A stretch of 18,750 bases of DNA from JBOHHM01 sp050725495 (lineage in GTDB: Bacteria; Pseudomonadota; Gammaproteobacteria; Burkholderiales; Burkholderiaceae_C). Under the pieces are notes generated by a model that saw only the letters and a list, made by a program, of their open reading frames with translations, was not told where the DNA came from and did no database searches. Shown here one piece after another: positions 14,905 to 18,750 of the stretch (position 1 is the stretch's first letter; each line of letters opens with the position of its first letter). A program made the translations under genes and the position numbers. The stretch is taken from NCBI GenBank assembly GCA_050725495.1, contig JBOHHM010000323.1, positions 1 to 18,750 on the forward strand, read 5' to 3'.

Positions 14905-16920
14905 ATGTTTGCCACCGAATTCCTGGATCTTCCGCCCTTGAGCGCCGCGGGCGGCGCCGTCACGCTGCCCGGCTCCAAGAGCATCTCCAACCGGGTCCTG
15001 CTGCTGGCCGCGCTGAGCGCCGGCACGACCACCGTCCATGACCTGCTCGATTCGGACGACACGCGCGTCATGCTCGACGCCCTGCGCCAGCTCGGCTGCC
15101 GCATCGAGCAGCAAGGCAGCAGCGTCAGCATCGAAGGCCTGGATGGCCGGCTCACCACCGCCCAGGCCCGACTCTTCATGGGCAATGCCGGCACCGCCAT
15201 GCGGCCGCTGACCGCCGCGCTGGCCGTGCTGGGCGGCGACTTCGAGCTCAGCGGCGTGCCCCGCATGCACGAGCGCCCCATCGGCGACCTGGTGGACGCG
15301 CTGCGCCAGCTCGGCTGCCAGATCGACTACCTGGGCAGCGCCGGCTACCCGCCCTTGCGCATCGGAACGCCCTCGCTGCAACTGACGGCACCGATTCAGG
15401 TGCGCGGCGATGTGTCGAGCCAGTTCCTCACCGCGCTGCTGATGGCGCTGCCGCTGGTGGCCCGGCGCGATATCGTGATCGAGGTCGTCGGCGAGCTGAT
15501 TTCCAAGCCCTATATCGAGATCACGCTCAAGCTGCTCGCGCGCTTTGGCATTGCGGTGCAGCGCGAAGGCTGGCAGCGCTTCACCATCCCCGCCGGCTGC
15601 CGCTACCAGTCGCCCGGCAGCATCCATGTCGAGGCCGACGCCTCGTCTGCTAGCTATTTCATAGCGCTCGGCGCCCTCGCCGCGCCGACTGCCGGCCAAA
15701 AAGGCATCAGAATTCAGGGAGTCGGCGCCGACTCCATCCAGGGCGACATCCGCTTCATCGAGGCGGCCGAGCTGATGGGGGCGAAGGTCAGGAGCGGCCC
15801 CAACTGGCTCGAAGTGTCACGCGGCGCCTGGCCGCTCAAGGCCATCGAGCTCGACTGCAACCACATTCCCGACGCCGCCATGACCCTGGCCGTCATGGCC
15901 CTGTATGTCGACGGCACCACCACCCTGCGCAACATCGCGAGCTGGCGCGTCAAGGAAACCGACCGCATTGCCGCCATGGCGACCGAGTTGCGAAAACTCG
16001 GCGCCGCCGTGGACGAAGGGCCCGACTACCTGCGCGTCACGCCGCCGGCCGCGCCCACCGACTGGCGGGCCGCCAGCATCCACACCTATGACGACCACCG
16101 CGTGGCCATGTGCTTCTCGCTGGCCGCCTTCAACCCGGCGGCGCTGCCGGTGCGTATCCTCGACCCCAAATGCGTGGCCAAGACCTTTCCCGACTACTTC
16201 GAGACCCTGCTGTCGGTGTCGGACACTGCCACCGAGCGCATTCCCGTGATCTGCATCGACGGCCCCACGGCCTCGGGCAAGGGCACGGTGGCAGCGGCCG
16301 TGGCCGAGCGGCTCGGCTACCACTTTCTGGACTCCGGCGCGATGTACCGTGTGACCGCCCTGGCCGCCACGCGCGCCGGCCTCGCCGTCGACAGCGCCCA
16401 TGAAACCGCGATCGCGCTGATGGCCGAGCGTCTGCCCGTGCGCTTCGAGCACGGCAAGGTGCTGCTCGACGGTGCCGACGTGACCGAGGCGATCCGCACC
16501 GAAGAAGCCGGCATGAACGCCTCCAAAGTCTCGGCGCTGCCGGCCGTGCGCCTGGCCCTGGTCTCGCTGCAGCACCGCTTCCAGGAACTGCCCGGCCTCG
16601 TGGCCGACGGCCGCGACATGGGCACCATCATCTTCCCCGCCGCCTCGCTCAAGGTGTTTCTCACCGCGAGCGCCGCGAAGCGCGCCGAGCGGCGCCATAA
16701 GCAGTTGATTTCAAAGGGTTTTTCGACTACACTGGATAGTCTTCGCGCAGATCTGGAAGCGCGCGATGCGCGGGATTCGTCCCGCAGCGTTGCGCCTCTC
16801 AAACCGGCCGAAGACGCCTTGCTGCTGGACAACTCGGAAATGACGATTGAAGAATCGGTCGATCAGGTGTTGGACTGGTGGCAGGGCAAACAGCCTTTTG
16901 GGACTCACTCAAAAAGCTGA
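14905..16920 (+). CDS. aroA-cmk: Fused EPSP synthase (AroA) / cytidylate kinase (Cmk)
   Basis: A single 671-residue frame holds two enzymes. AroA (about 1-437) joins shikimate 3-phosphate and PEP in the chorismate pathway: PGSKSISNR at 22-30 (K25), LFMGNAGTAMRPL at 90-102 (class I, glyphosate-sensitive type), RMHERPIGDLVDALRQLG, the catalytic Asp323 in NHIPDAAMT, Glu351 in WRVKETDRI, and Lys426 in CVAKTFPDYF. After an eight-residue link begins Cmk (about 446-660), which phosphorylates CMP and dCMP: P-loop DGPTASGKGT at 452-461, LDSGAMYR at 475-482, and VADGRDMGTIIFP at 566-578. Homologues with two genes have a stop and a new ATG near 438-446; neither is present. A fusion of this kind is known in some Burkholderiales. 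A promoter for rpsA lies inside the Cmk part. Confidence 0.96.
   Translation: MFATEFLDLPPLSAAGGAVTLPGSKSISNRVLLLAALSAGTTTVHDLLDSDDTRVMLDALRQLGCRIEQQGSSVSIEGLDGRLTTAQARLFMGNAGTAMRPLTAALAVLGGDFELSGVPRMHERPIGDLVDALRQLGCQIDYLGSAGYPPLRIGTPSLQLTAPIQVRGDVSSQFLTALLMALPLVARRDIVIEVVGELISKPYIEITLKLLARFGIAVQREGWQRFTIPAGCRYQSPGSIHVEADASSASYFIALGALAAPTAGQKGIRIQGVGADSIQGDIRFIEAAELMGAKVRSGPNWLEVSRGAWPLKAIELDCNHIPDAAMTLAVMALYVDGTTTLRNIASWRVKETDRIAAMATELRKLGAAVDEGPDYLRVTPPAAPTDWRAASIHTYDDHRVAMCFSLAAFNPAALPVRILDPKCVAKTFPDYFETLLSVSDTATERIPVICIDGPTASGKGTVAAAVAERLGYHFLDSGAMYRVTALAATRAGLAVDSAHETAIALMAERLPVRFEHGKVLLDGADVTEAIRTEEAGMNASKVSALPAVRLALVSLQHRFQELPGLVADGRDMGTIIFPAASLKVFLTASAAKRAERRHKQLISKGFSTTLDSLRADLEARDARDSSRSVAPLKPAEDALLLDNSEMTIEESVDQVLDWWQGKQPFGTHSKS
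15653..15665 (+). repeat. GCTAT-TTC-ATAGC inverted repeat inside aroA
   Basis: A 5-bp perfect stem around a 3-nt loop, coding SYFIA with TCT, GCT, AGC, TAT and ATA codons that stand out in this GC-rich gene. A GGCCAAAAAGGC stretch follows at 15693-15704, where the protein has residues (PTAGQKG) that look like a small expansion of the usual AroA loop. Kinship to the intergenic copies is possible but the loop is shorter. Confidence 0.3.
16705..16733 (+). promoter_or_regulatory. Sigma70-like promoter inside cmk, probably for rpsA
   Basis: TTGATT (-35, 16705-16710) and TACACT (-10, 16728-16733) are separated by exactly 17 bp; each matches the consensus at four of six positions. The surrounding codons (TTG ATT TCA AAG GGT TTT TCG ACT ACA CTG GAT AGT CTT) are far AT-richer than the rest of cmk. 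In E. coli rpsA promoters also lie within cmk, which supports the role. Transcription would start near 16741, about 330 nt before the rpsA ATG. Confidence 0.6.
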
Positions 16921-16967
16921 AGGCCCCTGCAGCCCCCACCGCGCCGCTGGCGCACAGGCTGTCGGGT

Positions 16968-16996
16968 TTGACAACTTAACCTGCGGAAAATCCGCA
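16968..16996 (+). promoter_or_regulatory. TTGACA -35-like box with adjoining palindrome upstream of rpsA
   Basis: TTGACA at 16968-16973 is a perfect -35 hexamer. A perfect palindrome TGCGGA-AAA-TCCGCA (16982-16996) covers the position where a -10 would be expected, and the hexamer there (TCCGCA) is poor. It may be a second rpsA promoter under operator control, or an RNA hairpin in the rpsA leader. Only the sequence pattern is certain. Confidence 0.4.
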
Positions 16997-17033
16997 CCAA
17001 ACCGCCGCATTCAGCTGTAAGAACGATAGCAAT
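16996..17033 (-). repeat. GCTAT/ATAGC-type element, copy D, in the rpsA leader
   Basis: On the minus strand the first 20 bases match the copy after gyrA at 16 of 20 positions, with GCTAT-CGTTCTT-ACAGC as a first hairpin of the same size. The TGCGGA/TCCGCA palindrome lies just beyond, in the place where copy A has its second hairpin. Orientation is opposite to that of rpsA. Confidence 0.45.
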
Positions 17034-17071
17034 CCCGCTGTCGGAACCCTGTCTGTGGTTGAGGAAACTCC

Positions 17072-18750
17072 ATGTCTGAATCTTTTGCCGCCCTGTTTGA
17101 AGAATCGCTGCAACGCGCTGAAATGCGCGCCGGCGAAGTGGTCACTGCCGAAGTCGTGCGCATCGAGCACAGCTTCGTGGTCGTCAACGCCGGACTCAAG
17201 TCCGAAGCCTATGTGCCGATCGAAGAGTTCAAGAGTGACAAGGGCGAAATCGAAGTCCAGGTCGGCGACTTCGTGTCGGTGGCCATCGATGCCATCGAAA
17301 ACGGCTATGGCGACACCATCCTGTCGCGCGACAAGGCCAAGCGCCTGGCTTCGTGGATGGCCCTGGAAAAGGCCCTGGAATCCGGCGAATTCGTGACCGG
17401 CACCACCAGCGGCAAGGTCAAGGGCGGCCTGACCGTTCTGGTCAACGGCATCCGCGCCTTCCTGCCCGGCTCGCTGATCGACACCCGTCCGATCAAGGAC
17501 CTGACGCCGTACGAAAACAAGACCCTGGAATTCAAGGTCATCAAGCTCGACCGCAAGCGCAACAACGTGGTGCTCTCGCGCCGTGCCGTGGTCGAAGCCA
17601 GCATGGGCGAAGAGCGCGCCAAGCTGATGGAAACCCTCAAGGAAGGCTCCATCGTGCAGGGCGTGGTCAAGAACATCACCGAGTATGGGGCGTTCGTGGA
17701 CCTGGGCGGCATCGACGGCCTGCTGCACATCACCGACATGGCCTGGCGCCGTGTCCGCCACCCGAGCGAAGTGGTCACCGCCGGCCAGGAAATCACCGCC
17801 AAGATCCTCAAGTTCGACACCGAGAAAAACCGCGTGTCGCTGGGTCTCAAGCAAATGGGCGACGACCCCTGGATGGGCGTGAACCGCCGCTACCCGCAAG
17901 GCACGCGCATGTTCGGCAAGATCACCAACATCGCCGACTACGGTGCGTTCGTGGAACTCGAGCCCGGCATCGAAGGCCTGGTGCACGTCTCCGAAATGGA
18001 CTGGACCAACAAGAATGTCGCGCCCAGCAAGATCGTGTCCCTGGGCGACGAAGTCGAAGTCATGGTGCTCGAGATCGACGAAGACAAGCGCCGCATCTCG
18101 CTGGGCATGAAGCAGTGCAAGGCCAACCCGTGGCAGGAATTCGCGCAGAACACCAAGCGCGGCGACCGCGTCAAGGGCCCGATCAAGTCGATCACCGACT
18201 TCGGCGTGTTCGTGGGCCTGGCTGCCGGCATCGACGGCCTGGTGCACTTGAGCGACCTGTCCTGGAACGAGCCCGGCGAAGCCGCTGTGCGCAACTACAA
18301 GAAGGGCCAGGAAGTCGAAGCCATCGTGCTGGCCGTGGACGTGGACCGCGAGCGCATCTCGCTGGGCATCAAGCAGCTCGACTCCGATCCGTTCACGACT
18401 TTCGTGACGGTCAACGACAAGGGCCAGACCGTGACCGGCAAGGTCAAGAGCGTGGACGCCCGCGGCGCTGAAATCGACCTCGGCGGCGATATCGTCGGCT
18501 ACCTGCGCGCCAGCGAAATCTCCCGCGACCGCGTGGAAGACGCCCGCAACGTGCTCAAGGAAGGCGACGAAGTGACGGCCGTGGTGGTGAACGTGGATCG
18601 CAAGACCCGCAACATCCAGCTGTCGATCAAGGCCAAGGACGCCGCCGACCAGCAGGAAGCCATGCAAAGCCTGAGCCAGCAGTCGGCCCGTGAAAGCGCC
18701 GGCACGACCAGCCTGGGCGCGCTGCTGCGGGCCAAGCTGGACAGCAGCGA
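17072..18750 (+). CDS. rpsA: Ribosomal protein S1 (last few codons beyond window)
   Basis: 559 complete codons are visible and the frame is still open at the edge; since S1 proteins of this type are about 557-565 residues, only a few residues should be missing. Six S1 (OB-fold) domains occur in order at about 20-88, 106-171, 190-260, 277-348, 364-435 and 451-520. The last four carry the typical YGAFV/FGVFV strand (EYGAFVDLGGIDGLLHI at 204-220, DYGAFVELEPGIEGLVHVS, DFGVFVGLAAGIDGLVHLS). The first two bind the ribosome, the rest bind mRNA; S1 brings structured or Shine-Dalgarno-poor messages to the 30S subunit. GAGGAAA precedes the ATG. Control is likely from the promoter inside cmk plus the palindromic leader; S1 represses its own translation in E. 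coli. Confidence 0.97.
   Translation, partial: MSESFAALFEESLQRAEMRAGEVVTAEVVRIEHSFVVVNAGLKSEAYVPIEEFKSDKGEIEVQVGDFVSVAIDAIENGYGDTILSRDKAKRLASWMALEKALESGEFVTGTTSGKVKGGLTVLVNGIRAFLPGSLIDTRPIKDLTPYENKTLEFKVIKLDRKRNNVVLSRRAVVEASMGEERAKLMETLKEGSIVQGVVKNITEYGAFVDLGGIDGLLHITDMAWRRVRHPSEVVTAGQEITAKILKFDTEKNRVSLGLKQMGDDPWMGVNRRYPQGTRMFGKITNIADYGAFVELEPGIEGLVHVSEMDWTNKNVAPSKIVSLGDEVEVMVLEIDEDKRRISLGMKQCKANPWQEFAQNTKRGDRVKGPIKSITDFGVFVGLAAGIDGLVHLSDLSWNEPGEAAVRNYKKGQEVEAIVLAVDVDRERISLGIKQLDSDPFTTFVTVNDKGQTVTGKVKSVDARGAEIDLGGDIVGYLRASEISRDRVEDARNVLKEGDEVTAVVVNVDRKTRNIQLSIKAKDAADQQEAMQSLSQQSARESAGTTSLGALLRAKLDSS

Noticed and set aside
12892..15699. Very long minus-strand open frame (935 codons) opposite pheA, tyrA and aroA
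   Set aside because: It lies antisense to three well-recognised genes; its His/Gln/Arg/Gly-rich composition is what the mirror frame of GC-rich coding sequence gives, and no domain is recognisable.
16976..18667. Minus-strand open frame of 563 codons opposite rpsA
   Set aside because: The repeated HxFDFVA-like pattern is merely the reversed S1 repeats of rpsA; not a repeat protein.

Overview
The window reads as chromosomal core sequence from a GC-rich betaproteobacterium, most likely Burkholderiales, family Comamonadaceae (Polaromonas/Rhodoferax/Acidovorax-like). The reasons are the order gyrA-serC-pheA-tyrA-aroA/cmk-rpsA, the fusion of AroA to Cmk, the neighbouring ubiG-gph-ssrA block with a small OmpA-family gene, and a tmRNA tag reading ANDERFALAA. 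The genus is an inference; the family is fairly secure.

Left part (1-5250, all minus strand). Transcription runs from an RsuA-type pseudouridine synthase towards a tight group of three: a secreted YVTN beta-propeller protein, a NodB-type polysaccharide deacetylase with a lipobox-like signal peptide, and a sterol desaturase/fatty-acid hydroxylase-like membrane protein. Next comes an unusual inverted pair of 7-bp tandem arrays (1541-1617), then an EI24-domain membrane protein that overlaps a CinA-like molybdopterin-binding protein cut by the window edge.

Middle (5251-9108). A divergent plus-strand DUF2726 membrane protein converges on the minus-strand tmRNA gene ssrA. Upstream of ssrA are gph and ubiG, then an OmpA-family peptidoglycan-binding protein with a strong intrinsic terminator between ompA and ubiG. 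The ompA-like gene and gyrA are divergent and share a ~230-bp control region.

Right part (9109-18750, all plus strand). gyrA is followed by a compact aromatic/serine supra-operon: serC, pheA (chorismate mutase/prephenate dehydratase), tyrA, a fused aroA-cmk, and rpsA (its last few codons are missing). Gaps from serC through aroA are 0-15 bp. The genes supply serine/PLP precursors, the EPSP step, both branches to Phe and Tyr, CMP kinase and ribosomal protein S1. A well-spaced sigma70-like promoter lies inside the cmk coding region and probably drives rpsA.

No CRISPR array, transposase, integrase or phage gene is visible, and no gene-free stretch exceeds 300 bases. The less expected content is small-scale: the heptamer inverted repeat, a dispersed GCTAT-loop-ATAGC element that occurs both between and inside genes, the dual-coding promoter in cmk, a glutamine at the GyrA quinolone position 83, and an in-frame open tail after the DUF2726 stop codon. 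I see no clear new defence or biosynthetic system.
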